A stretch of DNA of 63,522 nucleotides, taken from positions 37,984 to 101,505 of the forward strand of contig QKYT01000307.1 of the NCBI GenBank assembly GCA_003550305.1, read 5' to 3'. This DNA is from Glomus cerebriforme. Lineage: Eukaryota; Glomeromycota; Glomeromycetes; Glomerales; Glomeraceae. Both the position numbers and the translations under genes were made by a program. Below are positions 35,396 through 47,821 of the stretch, one piece after another. Within the stretch, counting starts at the first letter, position 1; every line of letters starts with the position of its first letter. The notes under the pieces are model-generated. The model did no database searches. It saw only the letters and a list, made by a program, of their open reading frames with translations, and was not told the DNA's origin.

Positions 35396-36640
35396 ATAAT
35401 AATTAAATAAAAATTCACCTGTTTTCACAGGTTTTGGTAAATTTTTAAAATTGAGGAGTCGACTTGTATAAATAGCTTGAGGATGTGTTTCATTTAATCA
35501 TATTTTTATTAATTCATTAAAATCATATGATAATCTTTACTTTTATATGCATTTAAATTATAAAGTGTAATAAATCTCTTCAGAAGTTGGACGCTTTTCT
35601 GGATTTGCATCCCAATTCCCAACATCTTTGAATTAATTCTTTTAAAGAATCTGGAGTCTCTGTACTAATATTTGGACGTAAAACTTCCAGTGCAAGATGA
35701 TGATCATGTGGTTGATTAATAAATGGTGGGGTATTTCATTTATAATGAATATACAGCATATGCTTTTTCATGTAATATCTCAGGTGCCATATATGGCATT
35801 GTTGTAGCCCAAATATGATTTTGTTTCGAACATGATTTGGGATATTCCCAAATCGAAATTTTGATTTCGTACTTCCCAAATCGGAATTATCGATTTGGAA
35901 TATCCATGTCCAAAATGTAATTGTATCCCATACCCAACTTGGGATATCCCAGATCAGATCTGGAGCATGGTCAGGTTTGGTATACCCAATGCCCTAAATT
36001 CAACCATATTCCAAATCCATCTGAGTAAATTTGGGACAAGTTCAGGTTTGGAACATGTAATGCCAAACCTGACTATAATCCAAATTTACTTAGATGGATT
36101 TGGGATATTTCAATCTGATCTGGAACATAGTCAAGTTTGAGTGTCTTATACCCCAAACTTGATTATGAATATTGAGTGTTTCAAATCTCCAACAATATAC
36201 CATATTTTTAATTTCTAGAATATGGTCAGGTTTGGGACATATGATACCAAACTTAACTATGTCCCAAATTAACATATAAATATTTGGAACATGGTCAGGT
36301 TTGGGGTATTATGTCCAGAATCTGACCATGATTCAAACCNNNCTATGTTAATTTGAAACATGGTTGAGTTTAGNGTATCAGGNGTACCAAACTTGGACAT
36401 ATCCCAGATCTAATTTGGAATATCCCAAGTTGGACTTGGAATATGATTACAATTTCGGACATGTGGTATCCCAAATCGATAATTCCGATTTGGGAAGTAC
36501 GAAATCAAAATTTCNATTTGGGAATATCCCAAATCATGTTCAGAACAAAATCACATTTGGGTTACAACAGCATTATTCCATTAATTTATTATTTATTTCA
36601 TTTCCAATTAACAAAATCATTTTCAAAGCATTATATAGGC
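35396..36640 (-). pseudogene. TKL-type kinase pseudogene split by a foldback element
   Basis: Upstream part on the minus strand (about 36640-36574) carries a decayed DFG region and a GGAATAATGC end. After the inserted element (35800-36569) the frame resumes with CCATATATGG, reading MPYMAPEILHEKAYAVYSL, then in other frames PTIY, HHLALEVLRPNISTETPDSL, ELIQRCWE, and the tail LFIQ/IYTSRLLNF. Several frameshifts and stops are present. The intact kinase at 12064 shows the same VMPYIAPEIL segment. Confidence 0.75.
35800..36569. mobile_element. 770-bp foldback element with TGTTGTA ends
   Basis: Left end TGTTGTAGCCCAAATATGAT, right end ATTTGGGTTACAACA, flanked by GCAT on both sides (35796-35799 and 36570-36573). 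Removing the element and one GCAT restores a continuous kinase segment. The arms are about 100 bases and include CCCAAATCGAAATTTTGATT and AAATCGGAATTATCGATTTG in inverted order. The interior is made of degenerate units like TGGAACATGGTCAGGTTTGG in both orientations. Ambiguous bases occur at 36340-36342, 36374, 36383 and 36515. Confidence 0.9.
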
Positions 36641-36939
36641 AAACTTGAAGGTCCTGGGACAAAATTTCTAAATAGGTATATAAAAGTGTAAGACCTCTCG
36701 GCCTCTTTCCCAATATACAAAATTTATGAAATCTTTATTGAACCTCAAATTAACCTACAAAACCAGGAAACATATTGTGAATCAAATATTGAATTCAAGC
36801 TTAAAATCGAGCTGGGTTCTTTTCCTGCTATCCAAAATTTCTGATATCAAAATTGGCTTAGAATTAAACCTGGGATACCAAAAATAAAACCATTTCATAT
36901 AGCCTTTCTAACCCGATTTTAATCCCAAATAATATAACA

Positions 36940-37068
36940 AAAAAAGTATGGTATATTGCTTGCCTTAGAAACGAGCAAAGAACACTGAGGATCGAAGTGT
37001 CCGAGTGTGCTCTTTGTGATTTTCTCAAGCTTAATAAGCATACCATAGTTTTATATTATCCTAGAATT
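36940..37068. repeat. Imperfect hairpin, MITE-like
   Basis: Left AATATAAC...AGTATGGTATATTGCTT and right AAGCATACCATAGTTTTATATT are inverted. Inner arms GCAAAGAACACT and AGTGTGCTCTTTGT also pair. No coding content. Confidence 0.55.
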
Positions 37069-37113
37069 AATTCTAGAGCTGATTCATTGATGTAATTAAA
37101 AGGTACCTAAAAA

Positions 37114-37500
37114 ATTTTTTCGTATGACTTAGGTACTAAGTCATACGAAAAATTGGATAGCAAGATTAAACTCCAAATTCTTGTTCCAATTTTTCCTGAT
37201 ATATTCCAATGTTATAATATGTAAGAAACCATTTTAGAGCCAATTTATTTAGAAATTCATTAGGTTAGATAAGTCATACGAAAAATTTTTACACCCAGAA
37301 GTCATACGAAAAAATGATTGGCAAAAAATGAACTCTAAATATCTGTTTACTCAATTCCTGTAATATATCCAGTTTTACAATATGCAAGAACCAATTCTTG
37401 AGCCATTTCATCTAGAAATTTATTAAGATAAATAAGTCATATGAAAAAATTTCATAAGTCATACGAAAAATTTACATCTAAGTCATATGAAAAAATCTAA
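37114..37500. repeat. Repeats of AAGTCATACGAAAAA
   Basis: A palindrome at 37114-37151 joins TTTTTTCGTATGACTTAG to CTAAGTCATACGAAAAA. Further direct copies follow at about 37270, 37300, 37433, 37454 and 37482, some with TATG for TACG. Between them two diverged copies of a roughly 150-bp unit are visible (compare the stretch after 37151 with that after 37313). Confidence 0.65.
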
Positions 37501-37885
37501 CTTCTAAAGTTTAACCTCTAAATCTCACCTCTGAGCCTTATCCTAAAGTCTGTTATAGTATTGGATTACATAGTATCCTTTAACATGTAATGGACACTGC
37601 CCAGAAGTTGAGCCAGTAGGCTTGCTCATACACTACATAGAACACGTACTTTAGCCTTCCAATGTTCATGACACCCTTCAGCCTGCATGCAGGACCTACC
37701 ACAGGTCTTGCCAGTATTATGTAAATATGAACAGGTATATTCTCCGATCATTTTTGATAATAAGGGAAATAATTAATTAAAGAGAAAAGTTTGTAAAGGT
37801 ATTATATCTCTTGAATATTTATCAATATCAAGGGAAATAATTAATTAAGGAAAAAAATTTGTAAAGGTATTATATACATATCAGT

Positions 37886-40800
37886 ATGGCAAGAAGTGAT
37901 AAAAAATATCATACTTGTGATCAGTGTGATAAAGAATATGCAAATTCTAATAAACTTTGTGAGCACTTAAATAGAAAGTTTAAATGCAAGCCAAAACCAA
38001 TACCCAATCCAGTTTGATCAAAATGTCCTGAACTACAAACAGAAGTTTCACCCTTCAATCCTATTTGACCAAAATCTCTAGCTTCTATAGTTCATAGTTG
38101 AGAAAAGGATCAAAGAAGGGAAAAGCCTCAAATAGTTCCTGAACCTAAACCCAAAGTTGTAATCCCAACTCTCAAACCAGAGCTAGCACCCACCATGCAG
38201 ATCAAAGATCAAGTAGGTAAGGAAGCTCCAGTATTTGGAGTCAACTACATCACAGAAAAGGAAGCAAAGAACTGGATCAGCCTAAATGTTTGAAAGCCTG
38301 GTTAACATTATAAAAAATGGGAAAAAAGATTGGTATAAAGGTGAAAAGAACTCAATTTAGGAGATTATGATATACCAGTAAGCTTAGATGAATGTCTAAC
38401 TCTTTATCATGATCTCGAACAATATAATCTTGATGCGATTCATCCTTTAACTTTAGAAAAATTAGAGTCAACCCAAGAAGCTGACCAATATATAGACTTC
38501 CAAAGACCAAGAAGATCCTGAAGCTGATCCTAGTTCAGCAACCCAAGCTTATAAAGAAAAGGTTAACTTCTATCCTGCAGGTCAAAGACCAAAAGGACTG
38601 ATATAGTATTTGTGAAAAAAGTCATGATCCTGCTAGACAATATAAAAATCTTAGGAATATGTCAGTATAGGAAGGAAAAGTTCTATCAAGCAATAATTCT
38701 GCATACACTTTCAATAAATAGCAAGCTGAACAAATAAAATACACAAATGCCTCTTATATATCTTAACTTATAGGAGCATCACGTGAAGCAATTACAGGTA
38801 TTTTACAAGAAGAGCTTTGCAGAAAAGATCAAATAAAAATAGCATTGATCATAAATGCTACATATGCAAAATATAAATATAATAGAAAAGGTAATCCTGC
38901 AAATAAAGCAAATTATAAGGCTATAAATCTTAATATACAGTATATTATAGAGGAAAAATGGGTGTACTTCTTTCTAAAAAGGATATTGATAAATATCTAG
39001 CCCAATCTGTTAGTTATATCGATAAAAAGATTTCAGACCATTTATTTGGTAAGAGAATCAGATTTTATTCTTGAACAGATTGATTTATTAAGTATTGAGA
39101 TATATGCTTATCATCAGATTACAGGAGGATCATACAATCCAATACCCAAAAAGCTCACAAATACAAAGTGTACCATCAATCCAGATAATCAAGGGTTAAT
39201 TAATTAATCCAGAAATAAACAAATTATCTGAAAAATATCTTTAGGGGGCTTTTGAAATATATTTCGTGTATCAGGATGGACATACAGAACATCTTAAATG
39301 AATTTTCTGAGCAAAGAAACTCAACTCCTACTTAGATATTATCAAGCTTAATGGTATCCCAATGCCTACTTCCATTTGTCCACGTGTATTTAATAAGATT
39401 GAGAAGATAAATCCAGATATTTTCATAAATGTTTGGGAATGGAAGAAAGAAACAGTTACACCCAAATCTGTAATTGCTAGCAAGAACTATAATAATAGGC
39501 CTTATATAATTCATCTCATAGCACTCACAGATATTGTCAAGTCTGAGAAAAATAAGTATGGACAAAAGAACCACTTTCTTTAGATCAAGAAACTGAATAC
39601 TTTGATATATGAGATTAATGCGTATAAGGAAAAAAAGCATCTTTGCAAATGATGTTTTCAAAGCTTTCCCTCAGAAAAATCCCTAGTTCAACATCAGGAA
39701 TGGTATTTCAGATTGGAAGAAGTACCACATTGCTTATGAAAGAAGTTAATAACTTTAAAGAGTTCAAGAATTATAGCTAAATGATCAATGTCCCATGTGT
39801 TATTATAGCAGACTTTGAGGCTGATAACAAGAAATATGATGAAAAATATGGTGAAAGTATGCTAAATCTTACTGAACAAAAAGTTAATAGTTTCTGTTAT
39901 CTAGTCCACCAGATCGATACTGAAGATGTATAAGGTCCTTTTCTATATTGAAAAGAAAATACTACATAGGAATTTGTCTGAAGAATTAAGAAAAGATTTG
40001 CTGAAACTAATATATACCTGCTGAATCTGTAAAGGAAAATTTACTGTGAATAGAAATGAAATCAAATGCTTAAAAAATAAGACATCATGGCTTAATAATA
40101 AGCTAAAAAATATAGCAAAAAATTCAGAAGATTATAAGGCCTTAATCATATGAATTCTTAAGCAAAGGCTATGGATGATAAGATTTAGGATCACTGTCAT
40201 ATCACAAGTAAGTTTTGAGGATCAGCCTATATCTCAAACTCTAAATTGAGTCTTGAAAAACACCCATTCCAGTTATCTTTCATAACTTTCAGAACTATAA
40301 TTTTTACTTGGTTTGTAAATCTATTGGGTGATCAGCTAATGCTCTTCAAATCCAAGTTATAGCTAAAACTTTTGAGCAATATAAGTCTATGAAGGTAAGT
40401 CAACTTAAGTATATTGATAGCATACAGTTTATGAACAATAGCTTGGCTAATCTTGCAAATAATTGGGATGATATTTACCCAATAATATCCAAGCATTTCA
40501 AAAACTAGATTATTCTTTAGAATAATTAGTCTTAGTATTTCACAAAGGAGTTTATCCTTATGATTATATTAATTTTCATGATAGATTCTAAGAGATAGAG
40601 CTTTTTCTATTTGAAGAATTCTACAGTATTCTTAAAAATAAAATCAGACTAGATGACTACCATCACATTCAAAAAGTATGAAACACTTTAAGTTGTAAAA
40701 ATCTAAATAAGTACTATGATTTCTATCTTAAAACAGATGTATTTAGCCTTGCAGATATCTGGATAAAATTCCAGAAAACATATTTGCAATATTATGAGCT

Positions 40801-42230
40801 CAATCCAAGTCACTATATATCTGTACCATTATTATCCTAGGATGCCATACTTAAGATAACTGGAATTAAAATCAAATTATTCACAGAAATGGCTATGCAT
40901 AATTTCATCAAAAAGACTAAGCATAATGGTATATCTATGACCTGTTAATAATATTTCAAGGCTAATAATCCAAAAATGGGTAAAGTATTTAATCCATCAA
41001 AACTTACATCATGGATTTCATATGTTGATGCAAACAATCTTTATGGTTGGATTATGAACCAATTCTTACCTATTGGAAGTTATAAATAGCTTGCTAGTTG
41101 GAAATATTTACTTAAGAATCCTAATAAGCAAAAGCAATATCTTAAATATATTCTTAATATCAAGGCAAATGCTTCATGTGGGTATTTCTTAAATATTAAA
41201 GCACATTTCTCCTTAAATATCCATAACTATTTGAGAGACTTATCTTCAGCTATAGAGAATGTTGCAGTAGGAAAGAATTGGTTAAGTTTTTACAATACTA
41301 ATCTTGTAGAGAAATTAAATGGTGGATGCTTCTCTGTAATAGAAAAGTTCTTAGCCCATAAAAGGATTATGTCATCTATTATCATGAACTCCAATACTAT
41401 GTAAAATTAAATATGGTAGTAGATGAAATTTTAGAGATCCTTTTATTCAACCAGACTAACTGGCTTGCAGCATATATTGCATTTAATATTAAGAAATATT
41501 AAGGAATTAAAAATACCTTTGAAAAATACTTTTTTAAGTTTATGAATAATTCAGTATATGGTAAGACTATAGAAATATTCACAAATACCAGGATATCAAG
41601 CGCATGAAAATGAATAATGAGTGATGTTAATATAAAAATCTACTGTGCCAATTTACTGTGTCATACTGTGCTACTTTATGATCATGATTTCCATAATTAC
41701 AGTAATTTTAGTAATAGTAATAATATTAGTAATAGTTAAGATAGTTACTAGGATAGTTAATATATTTATTTTCTTTAATATCTTTATTATATTTAATATA
41801 TTAGTTATATTTATTATAGTTATTATCTTTTTATTATATTTTATTTTTGTATAAATATCCTGAAAATTTTTTTAATTTTCTTTAGTTCTTGTAACTTCAA
41901 TTGAATAATAAAATATCTTTTACCTCAAAAATTACTATACCGTTTACCAATTAAAGAGTAAACTAATATTCTATAAACTAAAACTATTGTTACCTCTAAT
42001 GTTATAAACTTAATTAATTTTTCATTCAGATATAAAGAATAAAAGTTAAGACAAAGGAATCAAGAGAATAATTAGATGTAATAGTGAGATAAAAAGACAT
42101 TTTTAAAAAAAATTTGCAAGCCATCTTTTAAGTATGGCAGACAAATGAAAGATATACTTGTAGGAGTGCATATAAGAAAAGCTAGTGTAACTCTCAATAA
42201 GCCTATCATAGTCAAAGCATTAGTCTTGGG
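37886..42230 (+). pseudogene. Family B DNA polymerase element, part 1 (decayed)
   Basis: 37886 starts MARSDKKYHTCDQCDKEYAN, a C2H2-like zinc finger. Then, across several frames and many stops: NGIPMPTSICPRVF; DHCHITSKF-stop-GSAY at about 40190, an endonuclease-VII-like motif common in these elements; KSMKVSQLKYIDSIQFMNNS in the exonuclease region; SWISYVDANNLYGW at about 41010 (polymerase motif A region); and FFKFMNNSVYGKT at about 41540 (motif B region). Such ORFs resemble the DNA_pol_B_2 polymerases of linear plasmids and self-replicating elements and are common in Rhizophagus nuclear assemblies. 41610-42060 looks like unrelated AT-rich insertion. The reading resumes with VHIRKASVTLNKPIIVKALV up to the hAT insertion at 42231. 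Confidence 0.82.
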
Positions 42231-42466
42231 TAAGCCTGTCCCTAAAATTGAAATATTTCAGATTTGCCAAAATTCTGAAACCATAATCTGAAATATTTTT
42301 GAAATCTGAAATTCTGAAATCTAAAATTTATGCCAAAATCTGAAATTGATTCTGAAATGCTAAATTAAAATTAGCCAATTAAAATTAAGTAATTAAATAT
42401 ATAAATAATTTCATTTACATTATACAAAATGTACAGTTTATCAATTTTCTTTTTTTTTATCCTATT

Positions 42467-45400
42467 ATGACTAGACAAAATTCTAAAGGTAAAAGCGGTC
42501 ACAAATAGGATGAAGTTTGGAAATATTTCGTGCAAGTTCTATTAAAGTCTTCAGGCCATTTTTCTGAAGAATGCAAGTTGTGCCATAAAAAATAGCCACG
42601 CGCATATGTAAATATGTTACAATCTCATCTTGCTAACGAGTGTGCCGACTGTCCTGAAGATATTCAAAACTACTGGCTTGGATATCTTGCTACAAAGAAC
42701 TCTTTGAAAAATGAAATAGCTTCTATCGCCTCACAAGAATCAAGTCAATCAATAATTTCTAATAAGAGAAGAAGAAGTTCAAATAGTATAATTAATTATA
42801 TTAATTATTAATTGTATGATTATATTCATGTTTTAACTTTTAAGTTAATTATTTTTTTCAATTATTTTATTAAGTTCAATCTGAGATTAAAGATTATTAT
42901 GAGAATTGAGAATTACCATCAAACAAAGCAGCAATTATTGATCAAGCACTTATTCGAGCTTTGTTTGTTGTGAAATACTATTTACTGTAATCGATAGTCT
43001 ATTTTTTCGTAAATTGTTATATTAATTATGTTCAAATTATTGTCCTCCTTCGTGAAAGATACTTTCAGAGTCTCTTCTTAATTAAGAAACTTCATGAGTT
43101 AATCAAGCTATTAATAAAGAATTAGAGCATTCTAAAAACTTAACACTTGGTAATTATTTTAACTTTTCATTATATAAATCTACTAGTATTATAATAATAA
43201 ATTTATTATTATTTATTAGCCTTGGATGGCTGGACTAGTGCAAGTACTCTTTCTATATATAATTTTGTCATATTAACTCCTTCCAATCAGCAATATCTTT
43301 ATTGTCTTCAGGATTTTTCTTCATCTCATCATACTGGAAAATTCCTCACGTTTGAAATAAAAAAAATTATAGAAAAAATTAGGGCAAAAAAGTTTAGTGC
43401 AGTTGTCACTGACAATGCATCGAATGTTCGATTAGCTCAAGAAATTATTTTTAAGGAGTATCCCTCGATATTAAATTTGAGATGTATCGCTCATTTTATA
43501 AATCTAATCATAAAGTCAATTTTGGGTAATATTTTATTAATTTTTCTTTTAATTAGTTAATTTATTATCTCTTAGCATCATAATAAAAGAATTTATTATA
43601 TTAAATAATATATTAATTTTAATAGATCACAGAACAGCTTCTAAAATTTTAGTTGCTTGTAATAATGTTATCAATTATTTTAAAGCATCACATATTTGCA
43701 ACAATTTATTAACTGAATCTGCAAAGATTCTAAAAATTGAAGGTGATGAATTGAAAACTTTTATTAAAACAAGATGAACATCCATATATGAGGCAACTTA
43801 TTCAATTGTTAGAATAAGACGGGCTCTTGATGAAGTAATATTTATTATATTTTTAATTTATTTAAAAGGATTTTATAATTTATCGCCATAGCGATGCATC
43901 GTCAGTGTCACGTGATTCATAATTCCAACTGAAATTAAATGATTTGCAATAAAATTGCCTTTTTAGGAATCTTGCATACCCAAAATTTCAATTTTTGAAA
44001 AAAACAAAATTGTCTTTTTAGATCGTGTAATGTTACCTAAGATCCAAATAAGGATATTTTGGCCAGCGTTATAAAATTTGGGCAAAATTTAACATATGAT
44101 GAATAACATGTGACAAATAGTATTTATCTTACCAAAAAAATTCTGTCCCTAAAATAAATAGTAAAAATAGAAAACTGCGGTGTGATGCGTGGGTGACAAA
44201 TTATTATATAGTATAAGTCACGTGGGGTGACGATGCATCGCCATGGTGATAAATTACTTTTTTCTATTTAAAATATATATTTAACTAAGTATTAACTTTA
44301 TTATTTAGGTAATAACTAATCATTCTGAGGAAATTACTAATTCTAATGTTAAAAAAATTCTTAAAAAAACTGATTTTTATGATAAAGTTAATACTTTAGC
44401 TAAATTACTCTGATCTATCAAAAATGCAATATTAATACTTGAAGGAAACCAAAATAATTTGGCCAATACATTCATCCAAATAATTTGTTTAGCTCACGAA
44501 ATCAAAAAATTTCAATTTAAGTAATTTAATATCATTTCAGAAATATGCAATATAGGTGTTTAACAAAAGATGGAAGGAATTCAATATTTCTTTATATCTG
44601 TTAGCTTACTTTTTACATCCAAGATTTCAAGGTATATAAAAAAAATATATATATTTTTTTTATTTATATAATAACAAATAATAGCTAATAATGATAATTA
44701 TTTTCATAACACAAGAGTTATGAAGTGGAAAATATTCTTTAATTGCTTTAGCCGCTGGTAATATTTGAAAAAAAGATGGAAAATAACCAAAAATCATGCG
44801 AGAAACTTCTCTCTCAAATGCGTTGTAATGGACAACTGCCACTTATCCTTACAAGAATTAACTTTCCCTTCTAAAATATGCTTGGTTTAAATCTTAATAA
44901 TCTCATTGTTTCTTTATAATCTCAAATTTAACTTTTGAAATGCAATAGTTTCTCTTAACATTAAATATCTTTTCATTGAATAATTAAACTCAGATAATTT
45001 CCCATACTTTATTTCTGGACTTAAAATATTAGAATAAAGAAGAATTGTGTAGAAATATTCATGCTACTTCAGGACTAATAGAACTATTATGTTCAGGCCT
45101 TTTTCGCTAAGGAAATAATTAAGGATTGTGTATTTTAAATATTTTAGAGTTAAAAGCTCAAAAACTGAAAAACTTTTAATTAAAGAATTCTTAGCCAATA
45201 TTTATACATTTTTGATGTTTCACTAATTACATTTCACTAAACTATTTGTAATACTTCATTTCTTTTATTCTTTCTTCATTTCTATATATTTCCTTCAATT
45301 TTTCTTTTTTTCTCTTATTTCTTTATGTTTCTATCTTTCTTTTTTTCTTTCTTAAATTTCTTATATTCTCCAACTTTCCATCTTTCCTTCTTATTAATGA

Positions 45401-46301
45401 TTACTAATTATTAATAATAAATTACTCCTTTATGACGTAATTGTACTCCTCCATTAAGTGATCTGCAATGACTCATAATTAATCATGCCGATCATTTGCT
45501 TTGCCACATTACAACGCTATACTTTACTTTGTTACACTTTACTTTATCACACTAGTCATGTGCTAATCACGTGTTACTAAACTAAACTATAAATTACAAA
45601 TTAAACTATAAAATATTTGTAAACATTAATTCTTATACTATAAATATTATAACTAACTACTAATATTTATGTAATCTATCCTATATCTTTAGTTATAGCA
45701 TAAATATAAACTTAGACTAGAACCTTATAACAAAGTAATTAGAGATTCAGATGAAACTTCTATGTTATGGTGGCTTGTCATTAATAATACTAGCAATTAT
45801 TTGCAAGAACTTGGTCTTTATATTCTATCCATTGTACCTCACAGCGCTAGTTGCGAGAGAGTATTCTTGATTCTCAGATGGTTCTATGGCAAGAGAAAAC
45901 TTAACTTATAAACATTAAAAGTTAAATCTATGGCTAAGATTCGATCATATTATATTTCAAAAGCAAATGATGAATTAAAATATGCGAGTTTAAAATATTC
46001 TAAAGATAAATTAAAAGTTATGGTTGATGAATCTTTGGATAACCTTGAGGAGGATTTTGAGAATAGTGAACCTGAAAGAATATTAGTAAAGCCTGATAAA
46101 ATTCCAAATCACACAGTATCAGTATTAATATTAGAGGAAATATTTGATATAAATGAAGTTCCATTTATTAGAGATCTGAAAGATAGTGATGATGAAGAAG
46201 ATGATGATGATAATGATGATAATAATAATGATGATATTTCTGAAGAAGAACCAGTAGAGGATTATGATGTTTCAGAACTTGCATCAAGATTTCTTGATTA
46301 A
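42467..46301 (+). pseudogene. hAT transposase relic
   Basis: A BED-like zinc finger region at 42467-42700 (ECKLCHKK...SHLANECADC) is followed by the catalytic region at 43219-43525 with LDGWTSASTLSIYNF, SHHTGKFLTFEIKKIIEKI, FSAVVTDNASN and NLRCIAHFINLI. Later come segments near 43630, 44310-44520 and 44540-44630. The hAT dimerisation region at about 45760-45890 reads MLWWLVINNTSNYLQELGLY and VPHSASCERVF. The last exon (45930-46301) ends with an acidic run and LASRFLD. Stops at several expected Gln, Arg or Trp codons and broken joins suggest that it is inactive. A pyrimidine-rich tract fills 45250-45400. Confidence 0.85.
43877..44255. mobile_element. 379-bp MITE nested in the hAT element
   Basis: Inverted ends AATTTATCGCCATAGCGATG (left) and CATCGCCATGGTGATAAATT (right), followed inward by CATCGTCA/TGACGATG and CACGTGA/TCACGTG. 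It interrupts a non-coding part of the transposase gene. Possible TA flanks. Confidence 0.8.
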
Positions 46302-46659
46302 TTAGTGTACCATGAATTTTTAAATTGTCTATTGTTCCTAAATTAGTATAATATACTAAATGTCATGACTGGGGTGATAATCAAAATTTTNAATTCATTT
46401 TCAATTCATTTTCAAAACATTCAAATTTTTATTAGTAATTAATATAAAAATTATTGATTTTTGTTTAATCTAAACTCAATCCAATTTTAATCCAGTTTCA
46501 ATCCAATTTCAATCCAATAATTTGTCACATACTCAGTACTCACATCTGTTATTATTAGATTTCATTATACAATCATTATAAAATTATTACTTATTAGCTA
46601 GTTAATTACTCATTAGTTAATTACTTATTTGATTAATTATATTAGTAGTTCAAATATGA

Positions 46660-47330
46660 TTCATTCATTCATAATTGCGTAAGTGCAAATTCAATATGAG
46701 GATTATATTTATAAAAAGAAATAAGATATCTAAAATATTTCAAAAATTTTTTTCAATTTTTCCAGAATAATAAATAATATAATACCTTACATCCGAATTC
46801 CTAAACCTCATACAGTAAATTATTATAATCGAATGAGCAGGAATGATGAATTTTGGAACTTGACAAGTTGGAATTGAGCTGGATTTTGGAGGAGTATCAC
46901 AGAGAAAATTAACGAATATTTTAGTACTAGATACATGGAATCGCAAATGAAAATGAAGTAGAAGAATTTATTATGAAAGCATTTAGTAAATATATTTGTA
47001 TTATTTTAATACATTATTATTTATGTATTAATATTTTTTTAGGACTAAGTAGTGTATAGATTAGGAGATAATAAAGATTACGATATATGAAACGAAAAAT
47101 TATACTTTGAATTATTTGAGAAAGGGCCATGGAAAAGACCAGGTAGTAAGGACTAATTTACATTTATTTACCAAATAATTTTATTTTAAAAATAATAATT
47201 CACATAAAATAAAAATTAAATATTATACTTTTTTAGTTATGATTGATGAGAAAATCCATAGCGAATATATGAATATTCGAGAAGGAGAAAGAAGAAATAA
47301 TAAAGAAAGAAGGTGATATCTCTTTCTTAA
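46660..47330 (+). pseudogene. Non-transposase ORF remains inside the hAT element
   Basis: Between the transposase stop and the right end, the plus strand reads YIRIPKPHTVNYYNRMSRND, EFWNLTSWN-stop-AGFWRSI and EKINEYF at 46780-46930, then YRLGDNKDYDI-stop-NEKLYF and ELFEKGPWKRPGSKD at 47050-47155, then IHSEYMNIREGERRNNKERR near 47250. These Trp-rich pieces do not look like hAT transposase. They may be a second element gene or a captured host exon set. Unidentified. Confidence 0.45.
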
Positions 47331-47821
47331 ATTATTTATGTATTAATTATTAAACTAATTTTATATATTTAATTTTTTCTTATATATTACAGATAATTTT
47401 TTATTTCAAAGAACTTTAAAATCAATTTTTTATATATTTGATTTATAATTTTTTTTGGTGTTTAAACCTTTTTTTTTTTTAATTTTTTTTTTTAATCCTA
47501 AAGAGATTACATTTACTGCATCTTGTGATAATTATTAAATATTTGCTTACATTATATCTATATTTTTTTATTTTCTTATATAAGAAATATATAATTTTAC
47601 ATAAATTTAAATAAATGAGAAAATTATTGTGAATTTTGCAAATTTTTACTTAATTTAAATTTTGGTATTAAGTTTATAATTTGGTATTAATTTTGGATTT
47701 TAGCATGCATTTCAGATTTCAGCATACATTTCGACATGCCGAAATGATTTTAGATTTCAATTTCAGAATTTCAGATTTCAGATTTCAGATTTTGGATGAA
47801 CTAATTTTAGGGCCAGCCTTA

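Larger units (their letters stand above)
42231..47821 (+). mobile_element. hAT transposon, 5591 bp
   Basis: Left terminal repeat TAAGCCTGTCCCTAAAATT; right end AATTTTAGGGCCAGCCTTA in inverted order. A perfect 8-base target duplication GTCTTGGG lies at 42223-42230 and 47822-47829. Subterminal zones carry many TCTGAAAT units (42260-42370) and TTTCAGAT units in the opposite sense (47700-47800). It contains the transposase relic and a nested MITE. Confidence 0.95.

Noticed and set aside
35895..36691. Several 61-94-codon frames rich in Pro and Trp
   Set aside because: They arise from the inverted interior repeats of the foldback element and occur on both strands.
41645..41854. Very hydrophobic 69-codon frame
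   Set aside because: Low-complexity TA/GT-rich sequence; Ile and Val runs come from AT-rich repeats, not from a membrane protein gene.
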